Origin: Chrysemys picta bellii
Lineage: Eukaryota; Chordata; Testudines; Emydidae
DNA length: 64,000 bases
Assembly: GCF_011386835.1 (NCBI RefSeq)
Contig: NC_088798.1
Span: forward strand, 6,448,001 to 6,512,000
Direction: 5' to 3'
Shown here: positions 22,690 to 32,505 of the stretch, in pieces
Layout: the number at the start of each line of letters is the position of its first letter
Position numbering within the stretch: position 1 is the stretch's first letter
Notes under the pieces: generated by a model
What the model saw: the letters and a program-made list of their open reading frames with translations, nothing else
The model's database searches: none
What the model was told of the DNA's origin: nothing
Translations under genes and position numbers: made by a program

Positions 22690-22860
22690 GCCTCACAGCG
22701 CACCATTGAGGTTGGGAAGTACAACCATCCCCCTTGTACAGATGGGGAACTGAGGCACAGAAACGCTAAGTGACTTGCCCAGGTCACACAGGAAGTTTGT
22801 AGTGGAACAGGCTGATAAACCCCTAGCTAATGCTCTAATCACTGGAGCATCCTTCCTCCC
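22690..22860 (-). mobile_element. MIR-like CORE-SINE
   Basis: CTTGTACAGATGGGGAACTG, AGGCACAGAAACGCTAAGTG, ACTTGCCCAGGTCACACAGG and CTCTAATCACTGGAGCAT follow the reverse-complement MIR in order. Confidence 0.8.
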
Positions 22861-22919
22861 TGAAATTATTATATTGCCTAGTGGCCCTAACCAAGCACAG
22901 GACCCCATTGTAAACACCA

Positions 22920-23870
22920 AGGCTATGTCTACACTATAAGATTAAAGAGGTTAGGACTCTTCAGCCTGGAAAAGAGGAGACTAAGGGGGGATATGATAGA
23001 GGTATATAAAATCATGAGTGATGTGGAGAAAGTGGATAAGGAAAAGTTATTGACTTATTCCCATAATACAAGAACTAGGGGCCACCAAATGAAATTAATA
23101 AGCAGCAGGTTTAAAACAAATAAAAGGAAGTTCTTCTTCACGCAGCGCGCAGTCAACTTGTGGAACTCCTTGCCTGAGGAGGTTGTGAAGGCTAGGACTA
23201 TAACAGGGTTTAAAAGAGAACTGGATAAATTCATGGTGGTTAAGTCCATTAATGGCTATTAGCCAGGATGGGTAAGGAATGGTGTCCCTAGCCTCTGTTT
23301 GTCAGAGGATGGAGATGGATGGCAGGAGAGAGATCACTTGATCATTGCCTGTTAGGTTCACTCCCTCTGGGGCACCTGGCATTGGCCACTGTCGGTAGAC
23401 AGGATACTGGGCTAGATGGATCTTTGGTCTGACCCGGTATGGCCGTTCTTATGTCCTTATGTTCTTATATAAGAACGACAGAAGCACAGCTGTAGCACTG
23501 TAGTGTAGACACTTCCTCCGGCACCTCTGTAGCACTTCAGTGTAGACACTACCTCTGGCGGTGGGAGGGGTTCTGCCATTGATATAGCTAACGAGAGGTG
23601 GTAGCTCGGTTTTTGAAAGAATTCTTCCATCAGCCGAGAGCTGCCTACGCTGGGGGTTAGTTCTGTGTAGATTTCCTCTGAGAGATATAGCTATGCCAAT
23701 GTACATTCCCAATGAAGACCAGCCCTAAATCTATCCCCTCGAGCAGCAGTAGCTAGGTTGACAGAAGAATTCGTTCCTTGACCTAGCGGTGTCTACGCCA
23801 TGGCTTAGGTTGCATTAACTACATCTGTCTGGTGTATTAAGTCAACCTAAGTTTTAGGTATAGAGACAGT
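22920..23870. mobile_element. MITE-like TIR element interrupted by CR1
   Basis: The left flank AAGGCTATGTCTACACTATA (22919-22938) and sequence after the CR1 (GTGTAGACACT repeated at 23503-23513 and 23541-23551) share the TGTCTACACT module of reptile MITEs. Later text to about 23870 (CATTGATATAGCTAACGAGA, GAGCAGCAGTAGCTAGGTTG) matches the element at 54590-54900. The CR1 at 22939-23470 lies inside it. Ends are not precisely defined. Confidence 0.5.
22939..23470 (+). mobile_element. CR1 LINE 3' end, nested in a MITE
   Basis: Covers the CR1 C-terminal coding end (22993-23262: YKIMSDVEKVDKEKLLTYSH, NTRTRGHQMKL, VNLWNSLPEEVVKA) with the frame intact for about 89 codons and ending at its normal stop, then the 3' UTR GGATACTGGGCTAGATGGAT and TCTGACCCGGTATGGCCG, closing in a TTCTTATG-type short repeat. 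Less decayed than the copy at 7.5 kb, so probably younger. Confidence 0.88.
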
Positions 23871-23874
23871 CCCT

Positions 23875-24060
23875 GCCCCACAGAGCTCACGGTATAATTA
23901 GAAGAGACAGACAAAGGAAGGATCCTTCTCTCTCTTTTACAGACAGGGATCTCGGTCACAGAGAGGTTCAGCAACTTGTCACACAAGAAGTCTATACTAG
24001 ATCAAGGCCTTGACCATAGATTTCATGAGTCCCAAGCCACATGTCTACTCACAAGACTTG
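23875..24060 (-). mobile_element. MIR-like CORE-SINE
   Basis: GAGACAGTCCCTGCCCCACA, GAGCTCACGGTATAATTAGA, CACAGAGAGGTTCAGCAACT form the reverse-complement tail and core of an amniote MIR. Confidence 0.65.
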
Positions 24061-24604
24061 CTCTCCCCCCATGGAAATGGCTTATAAACATGGATCATAG
24101 ACACTATGAAAAATCCTAAGTCAGACAGGTCAGTGAAATTAAAATGGGAAATAAATTCAACCATGTTTTGCAAAGCTCCCAAAGTTCTGGTTCAAATGTC
24201 AAGTGACCGTGGTGGGGAGGGAGGCTCTGTTTTATTCAGCTCACTCATCCCTCACTTCTCACCTGCCTGAACCCTTCAGCCACATTCTGCCCTCTTCACC
24301 ACCACATTCAGTACTGACAATCGCCCAACCTTCGGTGGCCTGCCCAGTTTTCCTCGGCTTTGTTGTAAGGGGCTGGGAACCAGCCATCACCTGTGAACTG
24401 GAAGTACATCTGAGCTGTTGGAATGATTAATGTGTCATTTTAATTACATATGCACATACTATAAATTGGATGAGATGAAATATTAAACTATGGTGGCTTG
24501 GCAGGTTTGTATTGCAATTACTTCTGCTTCTCCAGAGATGCTCTTCTATTTGATGTGCGATAACCTGATGACAGGAAGTTGCACATGGACCTATAACCAA
24601 GGGG
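24061..24604. other. No recognisable gene or repeat
   Basis: No domain or repeat recognised; short open frames only. Confidence 0.4.
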
Positions 24605-24870
24605 AAAGGAAGGAAGGTCCAGTGGTTGGTTAGAGCACTAGCCTGAGCCACAGAGATTGTAGGGTCAATGGACTGCTCCGCTACAGACTGTCTGTGTGAC
24701 CTTGAACAAGTCACTTAGTCTCACCGTGCCTCAGTTTCCCCATCTGTACACTGGGGATAATAGTGCTTCCCTCTGCCTCACAGCGGTGTTATGAGGATAA
24801 ATACATTTAAAGATTGTGAGGCTCCCAGAGACTATGGTGACAGGAGCCATATAAGACCCTAAGAGAGAGA
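24605..24870 (+). mobile_element. MIR-like CORE-SINE, well preserved
   Basis: The tRNA-like 5' part (CCAGTGGTTGGTTAGAGCAC) is followed by the core (CTGTGTGACCTTGAACAAGT, CTCAGTTTCCCCATCTGTAC, GGTGTTATGAGGATAAATAC) and the tail (GAGCCATATAAGACCC). One of the clearest copies in the window. Confidence 0.85.
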
Positions 24871-25087
24871 GGGCAATCCTTATATCACATGCTTATTCTA
24901 TTCTATTTAGGTTCTTCTGTCTCCTTCCTCACCACAGCACAAAGGATCTGGGGGCCTTCCCGATGTGCATTAAGCAACGTGACTAACAGCTGTCCTGTGT
25001 GGTTTGTGCTCTCTCTCCTCTTCTCCCCAGGAGGAGAATTTTGTGTGCAGGGACGGGTTCTGGTTTATTAGGGTGTCCAGTATATAT

Positions 25088-25741
25088 TGTGACAGACCCA
25101 GACCAGTGGGGTACAGGCGTCTGGTAGAGGACAAATATACTGGTCACTGGATGAGTAGTTTTCTGTTCCCTGAGTGACCAGAGTAGGGGCTGCACTAGAG
25201 TAATCAGGAACCTGCTAGAACCAGTTAAGGCAGGCAGGCTAATTAGGACACTTGGAGCCAATTAAGAAGAAACTGCTAGAATCAATTAAGGCACCTGGGT
25301 TTTAAAAAGGAGCTCACTTCAGTTTGTGGTGGGAGTGTGAGGAGCTGGGAGCAAGAGGCGCAAGGAGCTGAGAGTGAGAGGATGTGCTGCTGGAGGACTG
25401 AGGAGCACAAGCGTTATCAGACACCAGGAGGAAGGTCCTGTGGTGAGAATAAGGAAGGTGTTTGGCGGAGGCCATGGGGAAGTAGCCCAGGGAGTTGTAG
25501 CTGTCATGCAGCTGTTACAGGAGGCACTATAGACAGCTGCAGTCCACAGGGCCCTGGGCTGGAACCCGGAGTAGAGGGCAGGCCCAGGTTCCCCCCAAAC
25601 CTCCCAATTGACCTGGACTGTGGTTTCTTCCAGAGGGGAAGGTCTCTGGGCTGTTCCCCAACCCACATGGTGAATCTCTGAGGCAAGAAAATCCACCAAT
25701 AAGCGCAGGACCCACCAAGATGGAGGAGGAACTTTGTCACA
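25088..25741 (+). mobile_element. Solo LTR, 654 bp
   Basis: Begins TGTGACAGACCCAG and ends CTTTGTCACA, so the ends form the TG..CA pair with a TGTGAC/GTCACA inverted repeat. ATAT flanks both sides, consistent with a 4-6 bp target duplication, although the flanks are AT-repetitive. A TATA-like TTTTAAAAAGG lies near 25302. No internal coding region follows, so this is a recombined LTR of probable gypsy type; the family assignment is an inference. Confidence 0.75.
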
Positions 25742-25749
25742 ATATATAC

Positions 25750-26760
25750 ATACATGTGTTGCTATGTAATATATGGGCCAGCTTTTGAGCAATGGTGATT
25801 TACAGCTGGCTGAGAAGCTGGCCTACATGTCTGTCTGTTTTTCAGAGAAAGCTATAACATGGAAGATTTCTGAAGTGTTGCTGGCCAATTTCACCCCCTC
25901 CAAACGTGTGCTCTCATGCCAGCCTCCGGCTCCGGCGTGTGATCAGCCCATGAAAAGATTAATGGAAAAATGGAATGACGAAGTCCAAGCAGCGGTAGGA
26001 AGAGTGAGGTGTAGAAGTGGCGTTGTGTGTGCCCAGATATTAGGGGGATTCAGTGGAGTTGAAGGAATTCCCAGGAGTTTTTCCGTCTGTCTTTGCTAGG
26101 GGAATCCAAGCGGCAAGCCGCCCCCGGCCGACTGATGGGATGGAGGAGACCACCCACTATGACTGAGATATAATGTCAGTCCTATGGTTAACTCTAGCAG
26201 GTATCCATAGGCTGTCTAGTGTAGAGGCACTGAGCCTGGCATAGAACCTGGCCCTCTGATGTTGCTTGACTGAGGACTCAGGACAGTTGCAGAATCTTTC
26301 TCAGCTGGCATCTTTCCATCAAAGGCTGATGTTAGGAGTGTGTCCGTGAAGAGCAAGTCGAGGTCTTCTGCATCTGGCCCAAACTGGACGTCCAGATCTT
26401 GGACTCTCCCTACCCCAAAAGTTTGGGGGTGGCTCTGAGTCAGCTTATTTATAGAGAGAGGCCCTCAGCAGAAGGCGTGTTGAGCTGCAGCCCGCACTGA
26501 CCCAGGGGGGAGTTCTAGGGAACACTTCCTGAAGCACCCTGAGATACAGCAGCTTCCCGCCCAGCTAACCAGCTCCACTGGCCAGTGCACTGAGTGAGAG
26601 AGAACTGTGGTCCTGCGACCCCTCCGCTTTGGGGTAAGAGTCTCCTTTACTTCCTCTTACTGCACTGTGTGGCCACAACAGAGCCTGAAATGTTGGCCTG
26701 GATTTTGAAAGCCGCCCTGCAGTTTGCAGGTGCATGGAACAGGAGTTCCAGTTTGGTACC
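25750..26760. other. No recognisable gene or repeat
   Basis: Open frame 25773-26099 (108 codons) lacks recognisable features. Confidence 0.4.
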
Positions 26761-26769
26761 AGCTCTGCT

Positions 26770-26816
26770 TAACTCTCTTGTATTCCTCGATTGCAAGGCC
26801 AGAAGGGGCTGTCATA
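26770..26816 (+). repeat. Left part of an old repeat split by the LTR
   Basis: TCGATTGCAAGGCCAGAAGG here and TCCGATCTCCTGCATCACAC after the LTR (27718-27760) read as one interrupted repeat, similar to the CR1-related tail module 'TGGCC..AGAAGGG'. The LTR inserted into it. Confidence 0.45.
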
Positions 26817-27713
26817 GTCCCTGTAGTGAGGCGGCCTGGCTCCCAGCTGCCCCAGAGAGGGACGAGCCCCTCTGGATGCCAAAGTGGGCGGAGCCACTGG
26901 AGCCTGCGCCCGCCCCCCAAAGGTCAAAGCGCAGGACAGGAAGTATAAAAGCCCCACCCCAGGGCTCAGAAGCTGCCTGGCCGCCGGAGAAGCCAGACGC
27001 TGGGGGCCTAGCTCCCGCTGGGGAGACTCCTGCAGCCTGTGACTGACCCGAGGACTGGCCATACCAGTCAAGGCCTGATGACGACCCGACCCCGGAGAAG
27101 CTGGTAAGCCTACCAGTGAGAAGCGACCCAGAGGAGCTGGCAAGCTACCGCTTGCCGAGTATCCTGAGGAACCCATGGTGTTTGAGTCCATGGAGGACAC
27201 CGACCAGACGCAGGTACTGCTAGAGGTGGAGGTAGGGAGTAGCCCAGGGGCAGCTGACCCTAGTCCGGCTGCGGCACACCCAGAGCCGATGTCAGTGTGT
27301 TGTGGCCAGGGTCCCCACTGACACAGCAGCAGGCCGCCTGCCGCTGTTAGGGCCCCGGGCTGGGACGCAGTGGAGTGGGCGGGCCTGCGTCCCCCCTGCC
27401 ACCCCACTTACGGGTGGCAGGCTCCCCCTTGCCCCAGACGCTCAGAACCAGGAGCCTGGGGTTTTGTTCCTGAACTAGTTGCTCAACCCCTGCCTGAGGG
27501 CCTGAGCTCCAGACTCTGTGTGGCCCTGCCCTGACCCAGGGCCCGGGCTTGGTCCGGAACTATTTGCTCAGCCCCTACCCGAGGGCCTGAGCCCTTGACT
27601 GTTTCCTGCCTCACCCGGTTAATTCCCCAACTCAGCGGCCCTCAGTAGTGAGGCGGCCTGGCTCCCAGCCGCCCCAGAGAGGGGCGACCCCAACCGAACC
27701 CTTCTACAGTCCC
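26817..27713 (+). mobile_element. Solo LTR, 887 bp, with perfect 5-bp target duplication
   Basis: The LTR is 26822-27708, beginning TGTAGTGAGGCGGCC and ending CCCTTCTACA (TG..CA ends with inverted TGTAG/CTACA). GTCCC occurs on both sides (26817-26821 and 27709-27713), a perfect 5-bp duplication typical of LTR integration. The block AGTGAGGCGGCCTGGCTCCC is repeated near the right end (about 27646). Very GC- and CpG-rich; long open frames on both strands (212 and 150 codons) are composition artefacts. Probably gypsy type, by inference. Confidence 0.85.
26944..26950 (+). promoter_or_regulatory. TATA box in the solo LTR
   Basis: TATAAAA about 122 bases into the LTR, preceded by GC-rich boxes (GGGCGGAGCC near 26886, CGCCCCCC near 26910). 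This fits a Pol II core promoter of the retroelement, with initiation expected near 26970-26980. Whether it is active today cannot be told from sequence. Confidence 0.65.
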
Positions 27714-28635
27714 CTCGTCCGATCTCCTGCATCACACAGACCATAGAATTCCAATCAGTTACTATTAAAAAGGGGTTTTTTTTGGAGAAGGCTGAGGACA
27801 TGTTCCCAGAGACGGTGGCTGGAAAGCCGCTTTTTAGTAGCTAATTCAGCTGGTTGTGTTGAATTAATTTGTTCCTATTTGACTGTTTGTTTGTAATGCT
27901 TCTGGGTATACTGTGCTGTTTTAAGATTGTCCAAAGGGCTGTGTAGAGCAGTCGGAGTTTAATATTACTTAAGTCTAAGTAAATACAATCTACAGATCAT
28001 TAACAATGCTTTCCTTTAAATTAAAAGTGAAGCAAGCATCCAAAATCATCCTTATTCTTCTGGAAGCAACATCTGTAAAGCCTTAAAGTTTGGGGGCACA
28101 GGGGAGAGGAGATGTATAATCCCTACTGAAATATTGAAACAATTTTATTTCTCAGCAATGTAGCTTTGCTTGAAACATTTTTGTTCCCCATTTAAATCAC
28201 TCCACTAACATTTTCACTGCCATGTTTCATAGTTTTTGGCCGTCTCTGAATGCAGGAGAGGAAGATGTTTTCTTAAGAGTAAAAAAACACATTTGTGTAG
28301 CATGATTTCTTTTTGGCAAAACTAGACAAAACCAATAGTAAACAGATCCAGGGGCCTGGGCCTAAGAATGCCCCTCAACAGAATGCAGGCTGTGCACAGG
28401 AAAATATCCCGTACAAAGGACAGATCTTGCAGACCTTGGCCACGTCTGCTGTTTGACACCAGAGTAAATCAGCAGTAACTCCATTGCCTCCAGGGCAGAA
28501 TGAATCTTTAAGCAGTGGAGACATCTGAACAAAGATGAAGAGTGAAATATATATAGCTTGGCTAAGGAATGATTCAGGAAGGGGGTTGTCTGGAGGACAC
28601 CTATAACAGCTTTCATATAATGGAAGGGGAGAAAC
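27714..28635. other. No recognisable gene
   Basis: The first 50 bases continue the repeat split by the LTR. The rest is AT-rich and single-copy-looking. Confidence 0.4.
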
Positions 28636-28639
28636 GCTA

Positions 28640-28830
28640 AGGCGAGAATGGAATTATTTAGGATAGTAAAATGTGGTAGACCGAGAAGTAATGGGATGAC
28701 ATTATGAAACAGATGTAGGCTGAATATCAGGAACTACTTCCTGACCTGTGGAACAATCGCCCTAGGGATATGGTGAAAGCCCCATTCCTGGGCACACTTA
28801 AAATTAGGATGGAAACTGCAATACAGTAAA
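28640..28830 (+). mobile_element. CR1/L2-like LINE fragment
   Basis: GGCTGAATATCAGGAACTAC, TTCCTGACCTGTGGAACAAT, CGCCCTAGGGATATGGTGAA and AGCCCCATTCCTGG resemble the C-terminal coding end of CR1/L2-type LINEs ('R.YF.....VWNSLP..VV..PS'). Stops throughout. Confidence 0.6.
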
Positions 28831-28849
28831 TGTACTGCAGGGAGCAGTC

Positions 28850-29370
28850 CTGCTCTGCCAGCTGGAAGAAGCATCAGGGACCCACAGCTGACCCCAGACC
28901 CAGTTCATTGCCCTGAGCTAACAAACCTGGCTTCCTGATTGGCTGAAGACTCCAGAAGGCCTGGCATCCTGGCTGGTCAATAGTGCTCTGTGCCCACAAC
29001 TGTGGTTCTGATCCTGCTCTCAACTCCCTTCTTGTTCCTGGTTCCACTCGTTGTTTTCTGATCCTGGTTCCTGCTCACGCCTGACTCCTGCCCCTGCTCC
29101 TTGGACTTGGTATTTGTATTTTGACCATGGTTCTGACCCTTGTCTCCTGGTTTCTGGCTCTTGGCTATGGCTTGCTCTCTGGACTTGGTATTTGTGTTCT
29201 GACCACGGCTCTGACCCCTGGCTCCTGGTCTCCAGCTCTCAGCTCCGGCTCAACCCCCACTTGATAATTCAGCTCCTGATCTGGTCACTAAGCCTGGCTA
29301 CCTCTCATCCAATCATTAGGCAAGGGTGCTCACAGCCTGGTTGTTACAATAAGCCCTTTCCACTTCTAGA
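28850..29370. repeat. Pyrimidine-rich repeat with ~75-bp tandem units
   Basis: Two imperfect units start at GGACTTGGTATTTGTATTTT (about 29103) and GGACTTGGTATTTGTGTTCT (about 29178), each followed by GACCA..GTTCTGACCC / GGCTCTGACCC and a CTCCTGG..CTGGCTC block. The reverse-complement texture resembles 34130-34215 and 48225-48370. Possibly a degenerate LTR-like family; not named. Confidence 0.5.
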
Positions 29371-30436
29371 TTCCATGACTATGGGGAGCAATCTGTAAAC
29401 CCACTCCACGATGTTACACCTCGAACACTTGAAATACCAAATCTGTGGTTTGGATGAAGTCTCAACCCAACCTTTTCCCTTCATCCATGCTGCCCGGCCT
29501 GGGCAGAAAGAGTATCTAACCCTATTTTCACTGAAGTCACAGTGATAATGCCATTGACTTCTCTGGTACAGGACTGGGCTGGTTGTGAACTGAAACCAAT
29601 GTCATGGCCTTACTTATATTCCCCAGACCATTGTTTCATGTTTATAGTGCATTCCCTTCCTCGTTGTGAACAAATGATGAACTGTTACCAGTAGAAATAA
29701 GGGGAGGGGGGGAGATGAAAATAGCTTGCGGGAAAGGTGGGCGTTGTGGAAAGCTTGTGAATTTGCAGTTCTCGGTTCAGTTACTAGAGCATAAGAGGCA
29801 GATCCTCGTCTAATAGATGTCAGAGGTGCCACAGCAGATGAGGATCTGGCGATATGTATAGCACATTTTGGTTTGGATACTGTATGTGAATGAGGATCTG
29901 CCCAACAGTCAGGGATTAGATCAAAATCTTAACCCAGAATTCTGACTTTGATGGCATCAGGAACTAGTTCTGAACACCAGTGGGGCACCCGATCCAAATG
30001 TTCTTATCTGAATGCTATCAGATAGTTCTACGTTTTGGTTACTTCATTTCAAAACTAGGCCTGTGTATTGATAGACCAGCCCTACCCCCAGTGGGATCAT
30101 GTCACAAGCAAAATAGAGACCTTGATACATGAACATTTGGCTGCAGATCTCCCTTGCGGCACCCCAGTTTCCTGAGGACAATGTGTCCCTGTTCGTCTGA
30201 CGTGGAGTTTGGAGTCTAAAATCTTGTGCCAAAGCCCTATATCAAGATCAGAAGTAGGATAAAATGTCCTTGAAACACAGTCACATGACCACATGCAACC
30301 AGCAAGCCATCTCACAGGATTTACCCTCCAGAATGTCATTCCAACCCGCTGCCATGGAGGAAATGTCTCATGGTGCGGCCCTGATTGTAACAGACCAAGT
30401 TTGGCGCATTCTTACTTTTTGCATGAGTTTGGGTTT
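29371..30436. other. No recognisable gene or repeat
   Basis: Contains the single-arm motif CCATTGACTTCTCTGGT near 29553. Open frames are short and unremarkable. Confidence 0.4.
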
Positions 30437-30572
30437 GGTTACAATAGGGTGACCAGATGTCCCGATTAGGGACAGTCCCAATTTTGGGGTCTTTTTCTTA
30501 TCTAGGGTCCTATTACCCCCCACCCCCGTCCTGATTTTTCACACTTGCTGTCTGGTCGCCCTAGGTTACAAT
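30437..30572 (+). mobile_element. Small TIR element (118 bp) with 9-bp target duplication, copy 1
   Basis: Element 30446-30563 begins AGGGTGACCAGATGTCCCGA and ends TGTCTGGTCGCCCTA, so the ends are inverted copies of AGGGTGACCAGA. GGTTACAAT flanks it on both sides (30437-30445 and 30564-30572). A 9-bp duplication fits a Mutator-like rather than a hAT (8 bp) transposase. A second copy lies at 54610-54732. Confidence 0.85.
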
Positions 30573-30648
30573 ATGGACGACACATGGTATCATCTTTACT
30601 TCCTCTAAATATCCCGCTGCAAGGCCAATTTGTGCCAGTCTTGACTCC

Positions 30649-30778
30649 CTCCCGAACAGTGTTTTTCAACCTTTTTTTATTCTAGGGATCGGCGTGCTGC
30701 TTTCCTAAACTGTGTCAGGGAGATCTCAGGGACTGGCACCAGTCCACGGACCGGTCGTTGAGAAACATTGCTCTAGAA
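30649..30778 (+). mobile_element. hAT-type MITE, 114 bp
   Basis: Element 30657-30770 begins CAGTGTTTTTCAACC and ends GTTGAGAAACATTG, inverted hAT-type ends. Flanks CTCCCGAA and CTCTAGAA match at 6 of 8 positions, a degraded target duplication. Confidence 0.75.
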
Positions 30779-30931
30779 GGCCATGTAGCTGAGAGAATCA
30801 CTGTTAATGTGTGTGTTATGTCTGTATTCATAAGAGTAAAACAAAACAACCACTCGCCAGCAAAAACTGTCGTGTTGTTTGTATGAATTATGTGCCAGTG
30901 AAGGTGCTGCATTGATAGCCCTGGAGACTAA

Positions 30932-31448
30932 GAGTATGTCTACATTAGGAGTGTACCCATGTCTTGACTTGTGTGCATTCATCCAGGCGTCCGCTAAGCC
31001 CATCACCAGAGTCCACACTGCAGAGCTGCGTGCGCGCCGTACCCGATGTAGCTGCATCCACACTAACGCTGCAGCTACATGTTGTTCCGTGCCTGCATTT
31101 GTAGGTGCATATCCCATAGTCCTTAGCGTCTTCACCCCATGGAGCTGCTCTAGAGCTAATCTGTCCTTGCCCATCCCCACTGTGGAAGTGCTTTCAGCCC
31201 ACCATATTGTTAATCACATCTGGCTGTACAACCTGTTCAACTTCTCTCCATTCCAGCCCAGGGACTAGCCACGGCTCCACCTCATCGGCTGCTCCTGTTT
31301 GCGAGTGAATGGTTTATCAGTGGGGTAGATGTTTGGTGCGACGCTGGGTGGCGTTTCAGGAACAGTTTAGGAGATGAAGAAGGCAGAGGGATTCTGAGGG
31401 TCGCCGCAGCTTATTTTCTATGTGTGGAGTGATATGGAGTGACATCCC
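30932..31448 (+). mobile_element. Left part of a PIF/Harbinger transposon
   Basis: Starts at AGAGTATGTCTACATTAGGA, a terminus of the GTATGTCTACACTA type, and leads into the transposase remnant. It includes palindromic GTAGCTGCATCC..GCTGCAGCTACAT (31049-31080). The right terminus was not found, so full length is unknown. Confidence 0.55.
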
Positions 31449-32505
31449 TTGTGCAGGATAACTAGCACAGCATGGGGGGACCACAGCGTCCTGCAAACCT
31501 GGGATGATCAGCAGAAGATCCAGAACTTCCACATGAGGAAACAGACCTTCCTGGAACTGTACAAGGAGCTTGCTCTGACCCTCCAGAGGAGGGTGGTCAT
31601 ACCAGTGCAGACACTGGTTGCAATTGCTCCCTGGAAGCTGGCTACTCCATACTGCTCTAGGTGCCTGGCTAACCACTTTGCTGTGGGCAAGTCAACTGTG
31701 GGGGTTGCGGGGGTGGAGGCTTGCCAGGCAGTTGTTACTGTGACGTATCCACATGTTGTTGGCTTTTAGAAATGTGCTAGGAAAAAAGGAGCTGGATTTC
31801 AGAGCATGAGGTTCCCCAACTGCTCTGGGGCTACTGATGGCCCAGAATTTGCCTGCCACAAGGAGCAAGCGAATATGTTAACTGCAAAAGGTACTTCACC
31901 ATCATTCTTCTGGCCTTGATGGACCACCGAGGCAGGTTCATAAACAACAATGGGGGTAGCGCTGGCAAGGCACATGATGTGATGGTTTTCAGGAGATCGG
32001 GACTGTACTTATCTGGCAAAGGTGGGGGGAGGGATAGCTCAGTGGTTTGAGCATTGCTCTGCTAAACCCAGGGTTGTGAGTTCAATCCTTGAGGTGGCCA
32101 CTTAGGGATCTTGGACAAAATCAGTACTTGGTCCTGCTAGTGAAGGCAGAGGGCTGGACTCAATGACCTTTCAGGGTCCCTTCCAGTTCTATGAGATAGA
32201 TAGATCTTATTTCCACCTCTTAATATTGTCAAGAGGGGGCAGATGGTGCCAACTACTATTTTGGGGAACCCTGTGTGCTTGCTTCTAACGTGGCTCATGA
32301 AACCATGCCAACAGGCCAGCAACTGGCCAGAGATGGGTCCGTTACATGCTCAGCGGTTGCAGGCTGGTTGAGGAGTGTGCCTTTGGCAGACTGAAGGCGA
32401 GATGATCCAGCTTCTACAGCTATTTGGAAGCCACAGTGGCTGCTGCTGCTGTCTATCCCATCATGGCCTGCTGCACCCTCCACAGCACCTGCGCGGCTAA
32501 AGGCG
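31449..32505 (+). pseudogene. PIF/Harbinger (HARBI1-like) transposase remnant
   Basis: Order of recognisable pieces: an N-terminal block (31501-31760: WDDQQKIQNFHMRKQTFLEL, then VAIAPWKLATPYCS, NHFAVGKSTVG), a region with GATDGP (first catalytic Asp codon 31836-31838), DHRGRF-like sequence (31920-31935), GKAHDVMVFR (second Asp, 31976-31978), LGNPVCLLLTWLMKPC (about 32263-32310) and LVEECAFGRLKAR (Glu pair at 32370-32375). This matches the DDE nuclease order of Harbinger transposases. At least one frameshift separates the Asp blocks, stops occur (for example 31768-31770), and a SINE interrupts it at 32025-32205. Dead. Confidence 0.88.
32025..32205 (+). mobile_element. tRNA-derived SINE with CR1-like tail, complete, nested
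   Basis: The tRNA-like head has an A box TAGCTCAGTGG (32035-32045) and a B box TGAGTTCAATCC (32077-32088), the internal Pol III promoter. The unrelated body (CAGTACTTGGTCCTGCTAGT) leads to a tail GGACTCAATGACCTTTCAGG and GTCCCTTCCAGTTCTATGAG matching CR1 3' ends, which lets CR1 machinery copy it. This is the arrangement of turtle tRNA-SINEs. It lies inside the Harbinger transposase remnant, so it is younger than that element's decay or inactivation. Confidence 0.9.

Noticed and set aside
22921..22940. Bacterial-type promoter or operon signals
   Set aside because: Repeat content is clearly from a vertebrate genome; such signals have no meaning here.
27181..27322. Small ORF beginning MVFESMEDTDQTQ in the LTR
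   Set aside because: Short, internal to the solo LTR, and no conserved domain recognised.
26769..27407. 212-codon minus-strand and 150-codon plus-strand frames
   Set aside because: Both lie largely in the CpG-rich solo LTR bounded by GTCCC duplications; overlapping frames on both strands indicate composition.
32025..32100. tRNA gene
   Set aside because: A and B boxes are present, but the sequence continues into a SINE body and CR1-like tail and does not fold as a full cloverleaf with an acceptor stem; it is a tRNA-derived SINE.
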